Shown one piece after another: positions 33,920 through 45,988 of a stretch of 64,000 nucleotides of DNA. Numbering within the stretch: the stretch's first letter is position 1; the number at the start of each line of letters is the position of its first letter. The position numbers and the translations under genes are program-made. The notes under the pieces were generated by a model. The model did no database searches. It was not told the DNA's origin and worked only from the letters and a program-made list of their open reading frames with translations. Source of the stretch: Medicago truncatula (taxonomy: Eukaryota; Streptophyta; Magnoliopsida; Fabales; Fabaceae); contig NC_053043.1 of NCBI RefSeq assembly GCF_003473485.1, forward strand, positions 8,132,001 through 8,196,000, in the 5' to 3' direction.

Positions 33920-34820
33920 TTCTGCTGGTGTCAACTATGTGAATTTACAAAGCTAATCTGTTTTCATTTCTGAAGGCTGGTATATCCTTTCAGCTATGGG
34001 AGTACCTTATGTATCAAGTAGGGAAACTTCTCAGTGAAATAGAGGAAAAACTTGTTGGACATAGGATGGTGAGCTTGGTAGACAAGGAAACTAATGTAAA
34101 ATTTAGGGTTACTGTTCCTGTCTTAATCTATGCTGCATTATTGCTAACTCTTCATCTTTTAGTTGAAGCCAAATGGGGAAGATCTCATGAAAGGATACCC
34201 GCATTCATTGCACCATGTGAAAGGACATAGTTCGACATAATTGTAGTTTTGGTGCAATGTTCATAGATGTATTGTTTAGCTTTTCACAGATATACTTGTT
34301 ATTTGTATTATATATATATAATTGTGGAAGTTGGAACCAACGTGTTGAGTTGAAAACTTAATTTTAGACATACGAATTTTTTGTTTGGCTAAATGAATCA
34401 GAATTTTTGGTTTGTGGGTGGAAACATCGAGAGGCTCTATTTGTAGTTGTAGCCCTTGCTTTGAAAAGAGAATAAACTCATCCAACCCTTCTGGTATTTT
34501 TATCATACAAACAAAATCAGAATAATTTTCAATAAAAAATTTCGCTTTAAAAGTCGTCCAACTATTGTCTAAATCATGTGAGATTTTAATATCTTGGCTC
34601 AGCATTAGTAAATCATGATGTCAACATCCCGGCCAAATGAATAAAATTGAGAGGGTCATGACATTACTAGTTCCATCTGCCGGCCTATATTTGTCAACTA
34701 TTATATTTATCAGGACGGCTTTAGGATTATAAATCAAATTATCATTGTAATATCAGCCAATTGGACCATTTAGTCCACATAAACTTTTGCATCAAAAACC
34801 CTATAGCATATTCTGCTCAA
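33920..34820. other. CYP57 3' flank and receptor-gene upstream region
   Basis: Holds the 3' UTR of CYP57 and the promoter of the receptor gene. Two open frames (34009-34230 plus, 34276-34605 minus) have no recognised domain. The minus one (109 residues) is moderately protein-like but unsupported. GGATTATAAATC at about 34725 could serve as a TATA region for the receptor gene. Confidence 0.4.
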
Positions 34821-37235
34821 ATGGAAATGATTTCCAATATCTTGTTGGTCTTCTTAGTAACACCCTTTTTCCTCCTAAGCATGATTAGTTGTGAGGATGA
34901 TGAGGTGAAGAGAACACTAATACAGTTCCTGACACAACTCAAAGGCCAGCAGAATAATAGTTCAAGTTTGGTCTGGAAACCAGACACTGATCCCTGCAAG
35001 GATCATTGGAATGGTGTATACTGTGATGCACAAATGTCAATAAAGAAATTGGATTTTTACAGGTTCAATTTGTCTGGAACTCTTGACGTTTCCTTGCTTT
35101 GCAACCTACAGCCTCTAGCTGAATCTCTCACCTTTCTTAGTCTTGATGACAACAACATCAGTGGTGAAATAACATCAGAAATCAAAAACTGCAAACAACT
35201 CACTCGTCTTCACCTAAGCGGAAACCAACTTGCTGGAAACCTTCCGACTTCACTTGCCATGTTGAACAATTTGAAAAGACTAGACATTTCAAACAACAAG
35301 TTTTCGGGACCATTGCCAAACCTGGGTAGAATCTCAGGCCTCAATATGTTCCTAGCACAAAACAATGAACTTAGTGGAAATATACCAACATTTTATTTCT
35401 CTAATTTTGATCGTTTCAATGTTTCCTTTAACAATTTCAGTGGTCCAATTCCAGATTTGCAAGGTTATTTCTTTGCAGACAGTTTTCTTGGTAATCCAAG
35501 ATTATGTGGATATCCACTACAAAAAAATTGTACTAGTCAACCTTTAAGTACTGTTAGTAAGACATCAGAAGAAGAATCAAAGGGTGCTTCTAAAGAACAA
35601 GTTCTTATGTACTCAGGTTATGCTGCATTAGGTTTTATCATAATCTTTTTTGTAGTCTGGAAGCTGTGTGTAAAAAAGAAGAGTGGGAAAAAAGTTCAAA
35701 CAGAATTGAATGATGATATCGAAAAACCGAGCTATGTTTCAAGCGAATCCAAAGCAGAAGAGCTAAGCAAATCAGGATTTTCAGTCACTTCTGAAAGTGG
35801 AATGGTCTCGCAACAATCGCTTATTGTTCTTTCAAGGCCAGTGGTGAATGAATTGAAATTGGAAGAGTTGTTGAGAGCACCTGCTGAAATGATAGGAAGA
35901 GGAAAGAATGGAAGTCTTTATAAGGTGATGCTAACAAATGGGATTCAAGTGGTTGTAAAAAGGATTAAAGATTGGAGTATTTCTAGTGTTGAATTCAAGC
36001 AAAGAATGCAACTCTTGAATCAAGCAAAGCACCCTCATGTACTTTCACCTCTTGCTTTCTATTGTTCCAAACAAGAGAAGCTTTTGGTCTATGAATATCA
36101 GCAGAATGGAAGTTTGTTCAAGCTTCTACATGGTAAATTTTAAATACCAAATCTTCATTTTGTTTTTATATATCCTACACTTTATTTATTGGTTTAATTA
36201 TTCTCTAGGTCTCTGAAATAAGTCCTTGAAATATATATTTTTACATTTAAGTCCCTAAATTTATTAACAAATTGCAATTAGGCCCTTGAGTTTAAATATT
36301 TTTAATCAGTTCCTTGAATTAAGGGATTCAATTAAAAGTTATATAAAAAGTTAAAGGACTTAATGACAAATTATTTACAAGTTTAGGAATCTGATTAACG
36401 GTATTTTAGTTCAGAGACTTAATTACAGTTATTGATAAATTTAGGATTCCACTTACAAATATTTTTAGTCCAACTTTGTAAATTCCCAAATAATTCAATA
36501 TTTTTTTAGTAACTTTTCATGTACACAACTTTGAAAATAGAAAGTTAGGTGAAACCATGGCAGTTTTGCAATTTAAAATGAAAACAGACAACATTTACTC
36601 AAACTGAACATATTATAAAAATCTTGCTTGAAACATTGTATAAATTGCATATGAGGCAACATGGGATAGCTAAAGTACTAGATATGGTTTCAGGCACATC
36701 AAAAACCTTTGATTGGAGCAGCAGACTTGGACTTGCATCTACAATTGCTGAAGCATTAGCTTTCATGCATCAAGAGCTTGGCCAACATGGCATTATTCAT
36801 GGTAACATGAAATCCTCAAACATTTTGCTAAACATTAACATGGAGCCTTGTATTAGTGAATATGGCACTATGCCAAAGGATGAACAACAAAGTTCAACTT
36901 TTGCAACTCCTAATGATGCTAATGCATGCAAGGAAGATGTTTATGGCTTTGGTGTTATTCTTCTTGAACTACTAACTGGAAAATTGGTGAAGAGTAATGG
37001 TATTGACTTGACTGAATGGGTTCAATCAGTTGTAAGGGAAGAATGGACAGGTGAAGTGTTTGATAGGTCATTATTGAAAGAGTATGCAAGTGAAGAGAGG
37101 ATGGTTAATATGCTTCAAGTGGCTATAAGATGTGTCAATAGTTCCTTCGAGGCTAGGCCAACTATGAACCAAGTGGCTCTTATGATTAACACTATCAAAG
37201 ATGAAGAGGAAAAATCCTTGATTTATCAAGTTTGA
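34821..37235 (+). CDS. LRR receptor-like pseudokinase
   Basis: Two exons, 34821-36132 and 36694-37235 (GT-AG), give 617 residues. I start at 34821 because MEMISNILLVFLVTPFFLL then begins a signal peptide (1-24); an upstream in-frame ATG at 34761 would bury it. Next come an LRRNT segment with SSLVWKPDTDPCKDHW, about five LRRs (residues 75-215), a cysteine pair region (GNPRLCGYPLQKNC), a membrane helix (about 263-283) with a basic stop, and the kinase fold. The glycine loop GRGKNG (359-364) and K380 are kept. The catalytic HRD reads HGN (N475) and DFG reads EYG (493-495), so phosphotransfer is unlikely. It matches the plant group called probable inactive receptor kinases (LRR III type). It probably acts at the plasma membrane as a co-receptor or scaffold. 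The intron holds an old MITE. Confidence 0.92.
36191..36503. mobile_element. old MITE in the receptor gene intron
   Basis: The left end TTTAATTATTCTCTAGGTCT and the inverted right end (AATTATTTGGGAATTT) pair loosely. Repeated AAGTCCCTAAATTTATT-like blocks occur in both orientations within. Resembles the GTCCCT-rich MITEs common in legumes. Flanking 9-mers agree only in part. Confidence 0.55.
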
Positions 37236-37301
37236 TTGTTTAGGATTATACATGAAGAAAAAAAACATGTAAATCAATTTCTTTGAAATATTTATAAGTG
37301 C

Positions 37302-37458
37302 ATGTTTAGATCGATAATGAGTTTGTCAAAATCACGATGTGTTACCGTGATTTTGATAAAAAAGTGTAACTTTCGTCAAAAGTTACACTTAGAACTTCAA
37401 CAAAATCAAGATCACAATGCCTATGTGATTTTATCAAAGTCATCGTCATTCTAAACAT
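37302..37458. mobile_element. 157-bp foldback MITE downstream of the receptor gene
   Basis: The ends ATGTTTAGATCGATAATGA and the inverted right end (ATGTTTAGAATGACGATGA) form roughly 40-bp terminal inverted repeats. Inner pairs such as TCAAAATCACG/CGTGATTTTGA and AAGTGTAACTTT/AAAGTTACACTT form further hairpins. No coding content. Confidence 0.75.
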
Positions 37459-38372
37459 TCATCAAGTCTTCATAAATAACCATAAATTCAGGGATCGAAA
37501 CAAAACTAGTTTTGGACTTGAGAATTAACTATAGATTAAATATCGTTTCTTTCTTATTTTATTTTTTGAATTATATCCTTGTCTTTACAATATGATATTC
37601 TTTTTCCAAAAAAAAAAAACATTTATAAAGTTTTTATTGTTTACTTTTTATTCCGAAGCATGTATTTCCAAATCATCTCAATATAAAACGTGCCCCCCTC
37701 TCTCTACTCATATGAAATATTCCTTTTCTACTTGTGTGCATGGTCCCCTAGGTAATTTTAAAAATGTCAAACTATTTCCATAAAAGATACAAGTTGTTTT
37801 AATAATCTACTTTTGAAGAGTTTATAGAGATAAGTTCAAAACAACTTAAAATTATATTATAAGTTGTTATCATAACTCATAAGTTCTTTCAAATAATTTT
37901 GCAAATACGTTTATGAGGAGACATAATCAAATAAATCATTCTAAATATAACCTTAATATATTTGGTCTTACCCATTTAGTACCAAATTACCTATAACTAG
38001 TTTCTTAATTAAGTACGAAAAATCAATAAGTAAAAGAACAATGATTAGAAAAAAAATACAGTATTATTTTTAAAGGAGAAAACTTAAGTACAACCATTTA
38101 AAAGTACAACCATTTAAAAAAATACACCATATATTTAATCTATTATTTCAAAATTTGTTATATCCAAAAAAAAAAAAAAAATTAGTTAAGAACCATACAA
38201 AAAGGACCTAAGAAATTGTAACTAAGTTTTCTCCATTTTTAAATATAAGTAAATATTAGAATAAAATTTCAAAATAATAAATTCATATCTTTGTAGGTTT
38301 GAATTAATAGCTGTGACGACATTTTTGAGCATGTTGTTTTAATAATAAATTCTTATGTATAATACAAGGCAA
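37459..38372. other. AT-rich intergenic DNA, no gene seen
   Basis: No gene or element with clear ends is seen. Confidence 0.5.
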
Positions 38373-40101
38373 GCGGATCCTCTCAATCCTACTATGTCTC
38401 TACAACTGTCTCTCAATCTAATAAATAAACCATTAGATACATCCAATGGTTGATAGGGAAATGCAATAAAATGTTGGAAAAAAACTGTCTTAAACTCCAA
38501 ATTAATGGAGTATTTTCACGTAAAATCCGGTTGCATTTATTTCATAATTCTGAAAAAACAAATTGTGCATGTTGTAATAGACAGTGCTTGAATCTTAAAC
38601 GGTTCAATCACAATCTTCTTTAGAAGAATTACATGATGTATCTTTCTCATAAAACTATAAACAAGAAAGTAGGTTTGATTTGCAAAACAGTAAGTACTCG
38701 ACGGAACAATATAAGATAGAACAATACAACACAAATCACATGACAAATTTTGTATGACATTGAGTAATTTTTTGTTTTATACGATTTTTAAGGGAAAAAA
38801 ATGTTATTTTGGTATTTTTAGACTATTTGTATCTGGAACAAAAAGTTGTGTTGTGGTTTGGTGAGAGACAAAAATATGAGTTTTTGTATTGTCTCTTGCC
38901 TCCAGTTTGTTCTGTACCTGAAACAATTTTACAAATCAAACACCTTGACAACTAGAGTAGTATTGTCATGTTCTTTATCTTTTAGTAAATCAAACACACC
39001 CTTATTCTTTTATTTTGAATTAGGCGCACCAAAAAACAACACAAATACATGCAAGCAGTAAAAAAGAAAAACCTCAAAAGTCATTTAAACTGATTCCTTC
39101 TAAAAAAAATTAATGAAGCCCATATATAATAGGTTTTGTGATACTGATGGGAAGAAGTGGTCAAAAGTAGGTGTGTGTTCACATGAGAAATGTTAATCCT
39201 TTCTCACCATGGGAAAGTTGGATTCAATGATTAGATTAAGTGAACATATTTTTAACATGTTCTCTCAACACTAGATTTTTCTTCACACTATCTTCCAACA
39301 ATTTAAAAATTTTGAAAATTAATTTTCAGAAATTAAAAAAATATAAAAAAATTCAGATAATTTTTTTTAAAATTCTGTAATTCATTTATTGAATGTTAGA
39401 ATTTTTTTTTTGAAAAAAAAAATTATTTCAATAAAAATAAAATTTTGGAAACTAAGATAAGTTTTTATTTTTCTAAAAAGAATATATTTTTTAATTTCAT
39501 AATAAAATAAGATATTCTGAAAAATAAAATAAAAAGTCCTAAAAAAAATATTTTGAAATTGAAGTTTTTTATTTTTCTAAGAAAATAAAATTCTGGAAAA
39601 TAAGGTTTTTGAAATAAAATTCTGGAATTTTTTTTTCATTTTTTCAAAAAAAAAAATTCTAACATTCAATAAATAAAAAAAATTATCTGAATTTTTTTCG
39701 ATTTTTTTAATTTCTGAAAATTAAATTTCAGAATTTTTAAATTATTGGAAGATAGTGTGAAGAAAAATCTAGTGTTGAGAGAGCATGTTAAGAATATGTT
39801 CTTCACATAATCTAATCATCGAATCCAACTTTCCCATGGTGGAAAAGGATTAACCTTTCCCATGTGAAATGCCCAAAATTTTTCCTCTAAAAGTTAATGA
39901 ATCTTGATTGATCGAGAAAGAGAAGCGCGAAAGAAAACTTGGAAGTCTCGTGGTCATGTTTCCTAATTGGTAGTTCTCAATTTCGTTTCTATGTATTTCA
40001 ACATATTATTGCCTTTTCCTATCAACCATTGGATGTATCTAATGGTTTGATTATTAGATTAAGAGGCTGCTGCAGGGACATAAGATGGAGAGGATTCGAA
40101 T
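38373..40101. mobile_element. large foldback element with about 100-bp terminal inverted repeats
   Basis: 38373-38475 and 39995-40101 are inverted copies of each other. Shared blocks include AATCTAATAA, AAACCATTAGATACATCCAA and TGGTTGATAGG. Long terminal repeats and no transposase suggest a non-autonomous Mutator-like element of about 1.7 kb. A second inverted-repeat element (39172-39866) lies inside. Target-site duplication is not clear. Confidence 0.7.
39172..39866. mobile_element. inner foldback element nested in 38373-40101
   Basis: Near-complete inverted repeat. CACATGAGAAATGTTAATCC and ACCATGGGAAAGTTGGATTC at the left return in inverted form at the right (GGATTAACCTTTCCCATGTG). The arms continue through CTCTCAACACTAGATTTTTC to about 150-200 bp from each end. 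The centre is a run of imperfect A/T palindromes (AAAATTCTGGAA-type). It is related in sequence to the element at 50878-52031. Confidence 0.8.
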
Positions 40102-40465
40102 CCAAAATTAATCACTAGTGAAAAAAACAATTTTGAGAAAAGAATAAGATTGGTGCTAGTCACACCCCAAAAAAAACAAGTTACACCCAAATTTATTTAA
40201 AATTTTACTATAATACCAAAATTGTCCTCTTCATGTAAATTTTTAAAAACCCATCTTTTATGATCATTCTGAACCCTTACTTACCCCCTTTCATCCACAA
40301 GTCACCATAGATGTGCAACCAATATCTGAATCAACATATTTGTTATTGATCTGTACTATATTTATAAAGGTTAGTGAATTTCATGAATTTCATTTTCGAT
40401 GAGTTTCTATTTGTTTATTGTTTGTTTTGGTATGAGATATGCTTGTCAATTTGATTTTAAGTGAG
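40102..40465. other. spacer between the foldback element and the repeat array
   Basis: No gene is seen. It may be the 5' terminal part of the Mutator-like element whose transposase starts at 41016, but I found no terminal repeat pair. Confidence 0.35.
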
Positions 40466-40960
40466 AGGTTAGTGTAAATTAAGTTTACGTGTATGTATAT
40501 AAAAGGGGTTAGTGTACTTTACGTATGTAGGTTAACGTAAATTCAAGTTTACGTATGTTCAATTTAGGTTAGTGTAAATTCAGTTTACTTACGTTCAATC
40601 TAGGTTAATGTAAATTTAGTTTACCTATGTATATAGTATGTATATAAGAGGTTAGTGTAAATTCAGTTTACTTACGTTCAATCTAGGTTAATGTAAATTA
40701 AGTTTACTTATGTTGAATTTACGTTAATGTAAATTTAGTTTACGTATAAGAGGTTAGTGTAATTTCAGTTTACAAAGGTTAATGTAGATTTAGTTTACGC
40801 AATTAAAGAGGTTAGTGTAAATTAAGTTTACGGATTTGCAACTTATGTTGCTCATGCCTAATTATACACACTTATACTCACGTGCATAAACATAGTTTAC
40901 TTAGCTGTAAACTCAGTTTACATTAACTACGTAAACTCAATTTACATAGTTTAAAAAACT
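40466..40960. repeat. array of quasi-palindromic GTTAGTGTAAATT-AGTTTAC units
   Basis: Roughly nine units of a 25-60 bp repeat with core GAGGTTAGTGTAAATTCAGTTTAC in direct orientation to about 40835. Inverted units follow (GTAAACTCAGTTTACATTAA, about 40905-40955). GTAAA and TTTAC make each core a near palindrome. The array ends 56 bp before the transposase start, so it looks like the subterminal or promoter repeat region of that element. Confidence 0.85.
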
Positions 40961-41015
40961 ATTATCTTTCTTTCAATTTACATTTTTATATCTTATATTT
41001 TTTCCTCTCCAGTAA

Positions 41016-43765
41016 ATGGACCTTGAAGAAGAAGAAAATGTTGACGCAGTTTTCAATGACGTGAAACTTGAAAACCCACAATTAGTAGATTCTACCGTTG
41101 TATTTACTACTGATAAAGTGTTTGCTGCACGTGGTGATTTATTGAAGTGGGCTAAAAATGTTGGGAAGCAAAACGGTGTTGTTGTTGTCATTTATAGGTC
41201 TGAAACAGCCACAGCAAAACCAGGAACAAGGACAAGACTAATTCTTGGTTGTGAAAGAAGCGGAAAATATAGACCTTGGAAGAACCCTAAACCTATGAGG
41301 GGTACGTGCACCAAAAAGTGAGTGTCCATTTAGATTAAGAGGACTACCTTCAAGGGATGGTGAAGGATGGACTCTCCATGTGGAATATGGTATGCACAAC
41401 CATAATTTATCGAGCATATTGACTGGTCATTCCTTTCTTGGACGATTATCTCATGAAGAGAAAAATTTACTCGGTGACATGACAAAGAATATGGTTAAAC
41501 CAAGAAATATATTGATGACACTTAGGGATCATAATGCAGAGAGTTTAACAACCATCAAGCAGGTTTATAATGCACGCCAATCATTTCGTTCATCCATTAG
41601 GGGAAACAGGACTGAAATGCAACATCTAATGTGGTTGATGGAACGCGACAAATATGTGTATCAGTATAGAAAAGTGGATGATTCTGATGAGTTGATGGAC
41701 ATATTATGGGCACATCCATATTCAATCACACTTGTGAATAAGTTCCACCTAGTTTTGATTATGGATAGCACATATAAGACTTGCAAGTATCATTTGCCAT
41801 TGCTAGAGATTGTTGGTGTTACTTTGACCGGAATAACATTTTCGGTGGCATTTGCTTATTTACAATCTGAGCGTGGTAATAACTTTGTTTGGGCACTAAA
41901 AATGTTGAAAGAATAAATTACAAGTGGTGATGTTGGTGTCATTGTTACTGATAGAGATATTGCCTTGATGAATGTGGTGCAACTTGTTTTTTCAAATGCG
42001 GTAAATTTATTGTGTCTATTTCATGTATGCAAGAATGTGAAGGCCAAATGTAAGATGATTGTGTCCCCAAAAGAGAAACAAAAAATGGTCATGGAGGCAT
42101 GGGAATGTGTAGTATATTGTTCTGACGAAGTTGAGTATCAACAGAAGTTGGAAGTGTTCAAAGAAATTTGTGATGATAATACCAATTTTCATGATTATGT
42201 ACATGAACAGTGGTTGATTCCTCACAAGGAAAGATTTGTTGAAGCATGGACAAACAAGGTTATGCATTTAGGAAATACAACTACTAATAGGGTTGAGTCT
42301 TCACATTGGAGTTTGAAGAGGATATTACAAGATAGCATGGGAGACATATGTAGTGTTTGGGAGGTTGCTTCTAGCATGATCACACTACGACACAATGAGA
42401 TAAAATCATCATTTGAAACAAGCATATTTTAAAAAGAACATCGACACAATACTAGACTGTACGCCCACTTATGCGACCATGTTTCGAGGCATGCCTTGTC
42501 GCACATTGCCAATGAGTTTGACCGTGTGAAGTATGTCTATATTGATAAGTGTAGTTGTCATTGCACTATTAGGACGACTCATGGCCTACCTTGTGCATGT
42601 GAACTAGCTAGATATAGTATGATGCCTAGTGCCATCCCATTAGATGTTGTTCATATTTTTTGGAGGAGATTAAATTTTTTCGATGATGGATTCAACAAAT
42701 CATCAGAGTTCTCTATGAAACCTGAGATTGATGCATTAATGAGAAGATTTGATGAGCTTGATATGTGTGGAAAAATTGCACTTAAGAGTAAGGTACATGA
42801 ACTTGTCTTCCCAACAACCACCTCAATGTACCCACCGCCTAACAAAGTGAATGTAAAAGATGCACCAAAGAAAGGGAAGAGAGAGGTGTGCAAGAGACAA
42901 AAATCAACAAAGTGTGATCCATCTTGGTGGGAATATGTAGATGCCGCTTTTGAATCTCAAGGTTCAGTCCAGAAGCTTACACCTCAACCATCGATTTTGA
43001 AGTTTAGAATACAACAATCCCAACAGAAGCTTACACCTCGACCTTCACTCAATAAGGTTGATAAACCTAGAGTGATGCCTTTCATGGAATGGTTACATAA
43101 GGAGATCCACCATTTCATAGATCACGTTCTGGATGTAGGCCCAGATGGTAATTGTGGATATCCTGCAATTGGCGCTTTGCTTGGTAGAGGTGAAGACTCA
43201 TGGCCTCTAATTCGTCAGGAATGTTTGGAAGAGCTTCAAGAGTGGAGGGAAGATTACCCAAAGATGTTTGGTGGGGAAGATTATGTTCAAGATATGATCC
43301 AAAGTTTATATGTTAACGGATATGCAACTAGGGATAAGTGGATGACACTTCCAACAATGGGACATGTGATTGCTTCAAAGTATAATATCACACTTGTCTC
43401 ATTATCGGTGGACATGCCGATCTTTTTTTCCCTCTTAGAAGTCCATTTTCACCATCATCTGGTCTCATAGTAATTACCTACGTTAATTATTGTCATTTTG
43501 TTCAGGTACATTATCATAATTTTTAATTCTTTTTCATTATACTTAATAATACAAATAAACTCATCAAATGTATAAATTTTCTTTGTTTTGACAAGTTTAT
43601 TTGAAGCCTAATTCTCCAATACCACCGGCTACTAATTTATGGAAAAAGTATTGCAAAGAAGAAGCTTACACGTGGGAAACTGCATATCTTACACGCATAC
43701 AATCTTGGTTGACAATATTTCCACGTACATATGAACCTGTTATAAACCTTGGTGATCCTGTTTAA
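41016..43765 (+). pseudogene. broken MULE transposase with FAR1, SWIM and OTU-protease domains
   Basis: Order of parts: FAR1-type DNA-binding region (41016 to about 41430, CERSGKYRPW, then ECPFRLRGL in a shifted frame, YGMHNHNL); MULE transposase core (41455-42420) with the D, D and E motifs in LIMDSTYKT, VTDRDIA and TNRVESSHWS; SWIM-like zinc finger (CSCHC..GLPCACELARY, about 42550-42615; the usual final H is C); and an OTU-type cysteine protease (from about 43080) with DVGPDGNCGYPAIGALL (D and C) and a later NYCHFVQ (H) in another frame. The last coding stretch is about 43600-43765 (PNSPIPPATNLWKKYC..INLGDPV-stop). Breaks are a one-base loss near 41319, TAA at 41914-41916, TAA at 42430-42432 and a frameshift near 43470. 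Mutator elements with OTU-fused transposases are known in plants. This copy is dead. Confidence 0.88.
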
Positions 43766-43917
43766 TAACCTTATATGTAGTCAAGATATCGTCAAAATAC
43801 TTGTTGGTGTACCCTAATTTTGGTACTTTCATAAAATTGTTGGAGGAACATTTTTACATTTATCTCCTGTATTCAAAGTATGCAAAATTCATAAAGTTGC
43901 ACATCTATAAATGCCGA

Positions 43918-45988
43918 AACGCAACACTAAAATCGCAAAAAAGTAGTAGCTGAAATGCATAAATGCCGAAACGCAATACTATAAATGCATAAACGCATAC
44001 TGCAGTACACATCAGATAATTCAAGATCGGAACCAATAATACATAACAATTTTCCTCCGTATATAATAATCGAAGATAACAAAATACTTGTTCAAAATAC
44101 AAAATCAAGGTATATTTTTTAGCATATCTCCAAAACATGTTTAATGTCGGCATGAAATTACCAAAAAGCTTCATTTCATCCAATGTAGATCACCGGTCAA
44201 TCAAGGTAAGAATATGCTCCAATATTTGTATCATCAAAGGGTGCCTACGTTAATAACAAAGAGATAATAAAAAGATAATCAGTATCATGATACTTTAATA
44301 TGTAAGGATAGTTCATAATGAAAAAGATGTGAAAGAAGGATGGATTCTCCAACAATTGTCGTTGAAAATATTGTGAAAGACATCCAATCTCACCATACGC
44401 CATACTTCTTTTTCTTTTTGCAGTGATGTAGTTTCTTACATCCTTCTATGTAAATCCTACATTAGCTTTATGCCCTGCATGTGTGCTCATAAGTTGAAAC
44501 GTGGACTTCTGTCTTAATCCAGACTCATTGGCCATATCAATTTCATATGCTTGTACTTCAGTTATCTTTCTATGTGATCGAAGCATGTGTGTAGTCTCTG
44601 GATTTTGTAGGTCATGGTTATGTTCATCTTTAAACTCATGTATGACCAACTTTCCGTTCTTACAGCGTGAAAGTGTAATTCTTGCAAGGCAATCTGTTCT
44701 AATATCGGCTCTCTCATATTTTCCTTCATATGCATTTTTGTTCCCTTTATTCTTTAGCCCTTCCTTACAACAAACCAACCTACATGATGTTACACTACCA
44801 TCTTTCTTCTTGTTTGTAAAACGTACTCTAATTCCGAAGCCCACACGTAAACCATAAACAAGCCAAAATTGTTTAGCCTCTTCCATATTATCAAATCCCA
44901 TTCCAACCTCTGGCTTCCAATCAACATTTGTAGATGCTATGTTTGATCAAACTACCAAGGAACAACAAAAACAACAACATTAGTCAAGCTGTTAAAAAAA
45001 GAAGAATTAGAGTTTATGTAACAATAAGAAAAAGAAACACTAAAAATATCATGACATGGTATTTTGAAGTATGAATTGAACTAAGGGTCTAGCTTGACAT
45101 GGTGATCAATCAATCTGTGCATACAAAACAATGGTAAAAATAAAAAAATACAAACTTAAGTGAGTTTTTTTTGGTAAAAACAAACTTAAGTGAGTTGATA
45201 CTTTGTTTAATTGTTTTTTAATAATACTAACGCATATTAACTAAGTTGAGCCTCTATTTGATTTTTTCTTAATATTATTGGGATCATTTATACAATCCAT
45301 TTTTCTTTTAAACTATTTTAGATATTTAAATATCAACCGAAAACCAGATTAGTAGAGCTATTTTCTCCTAGTGTAGGGTTGAAACTAGGAACATACATAA
45401 TTAATATGTGTATGGAGAAGAATATAAAAAAAAAAAATGTTTATATAAAAGATTTTAAACGGTGTGTATACAAACAAAGATGACTATTTTTTGCCAAATA
45501 CAGACTTAAATGAGTTGATTATCTATTTGATTGTTTCTTAATAATATTAACATGTATTAACTAAGCTGATTCTTTATTTTATTGTTTCTTATTATTAACA
45601 CGTATTAACTCAAATGAATCTTTAGTCACTCACCTTTGATGGATTGAAAATCGGTAAAAAAAAAATGAATCCATTAATATAGTATATTAGTTAAAATGAC
45701 TCCATTATAACAACATACAAAATGACAATTTAGTTAGTGACAACATACATAACTTTTTTTTTTAATAAGACACCGTAAAATATATATTAGCTATTATAAT
45801 TGAATATTAAAAAAAAAATTAGCTGATTGAGATTAAAAAAAATCCGATTCTCCAAAAAAAAATTAAGAAGAATGGAGCTATGATATTTTTTTCCAAACAT
45901 TTACCCATTATTGGGGTTGTGTGGCACATTTTTTTTCATTATCTAATAAAGAAAATCTGATTAATAAATTGGAAAGAAATCAGTCAAC
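43918..45988. repeat. 2-kb duplicated FAR1-fragment segment, copy A
   Basis: Near-identical to 58326-60389 in the same orientation, including non-coding AT-rich flanks. Similarity starts at ACACTAAAATCGCAAAAAAG and ends just after AACAAGTATGATTCAAG. Its left part has GCATAAA/AAACGCAA repeats. The borders look like those of a mobile unit, but no terminal repeats were found. Confidence 0.9.
44366..44940 (-). pseudogene. FAR1-related sequence fragment, copy A
   Basis: Minus strand. The main frame 44901-44446 reads MGFDNMEEAKQFWLVYG, FTNKKKDGSVTSCRLVC, DCLARITLSRC and FKDEHNHDL, the FAR1-type zinc-binding DNA-recognition domain (C, C, H-x-H). After VGFT a TAG stops the frame, but coding similarity goes on in frame for about 27 codons (KDVRNYITAKRKRSMAYG and on to NPSFF) before fading. 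The codon matching the start of copy B is ATA rather than ATG here. The transposase core that follows in FAR1/FRS proteins is absent. It is a transposon-derived or FRS-gene fragment. Confidence 0.85.

Noticed and set aside
34009-34230. 73-residue frame after CYP57
   Set aside because: Lies in the presumed 3' UTR, with no domain or start context.
40466-40960. CRISPR-like array
   Set aside because: Units vary in length, there are no unique spacers of constant size, and the sequence is a plant genome. It is a degenerate tandem repeat.
43905-44183. 92-residue minus frame (and 58162-58599) as a membrane protein
   Set aside because: Hydrophobic only because of T-rich sequence. It overlaps AAACGCAA repeats and has no homologue I know.
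44501-44857. 118-residue plus-strand frame (and its twin at 58914-59270)
   Set aside because: Exact antisense of the FAR1 domain. The minus strand carries the recognisable zinc-binding motif.
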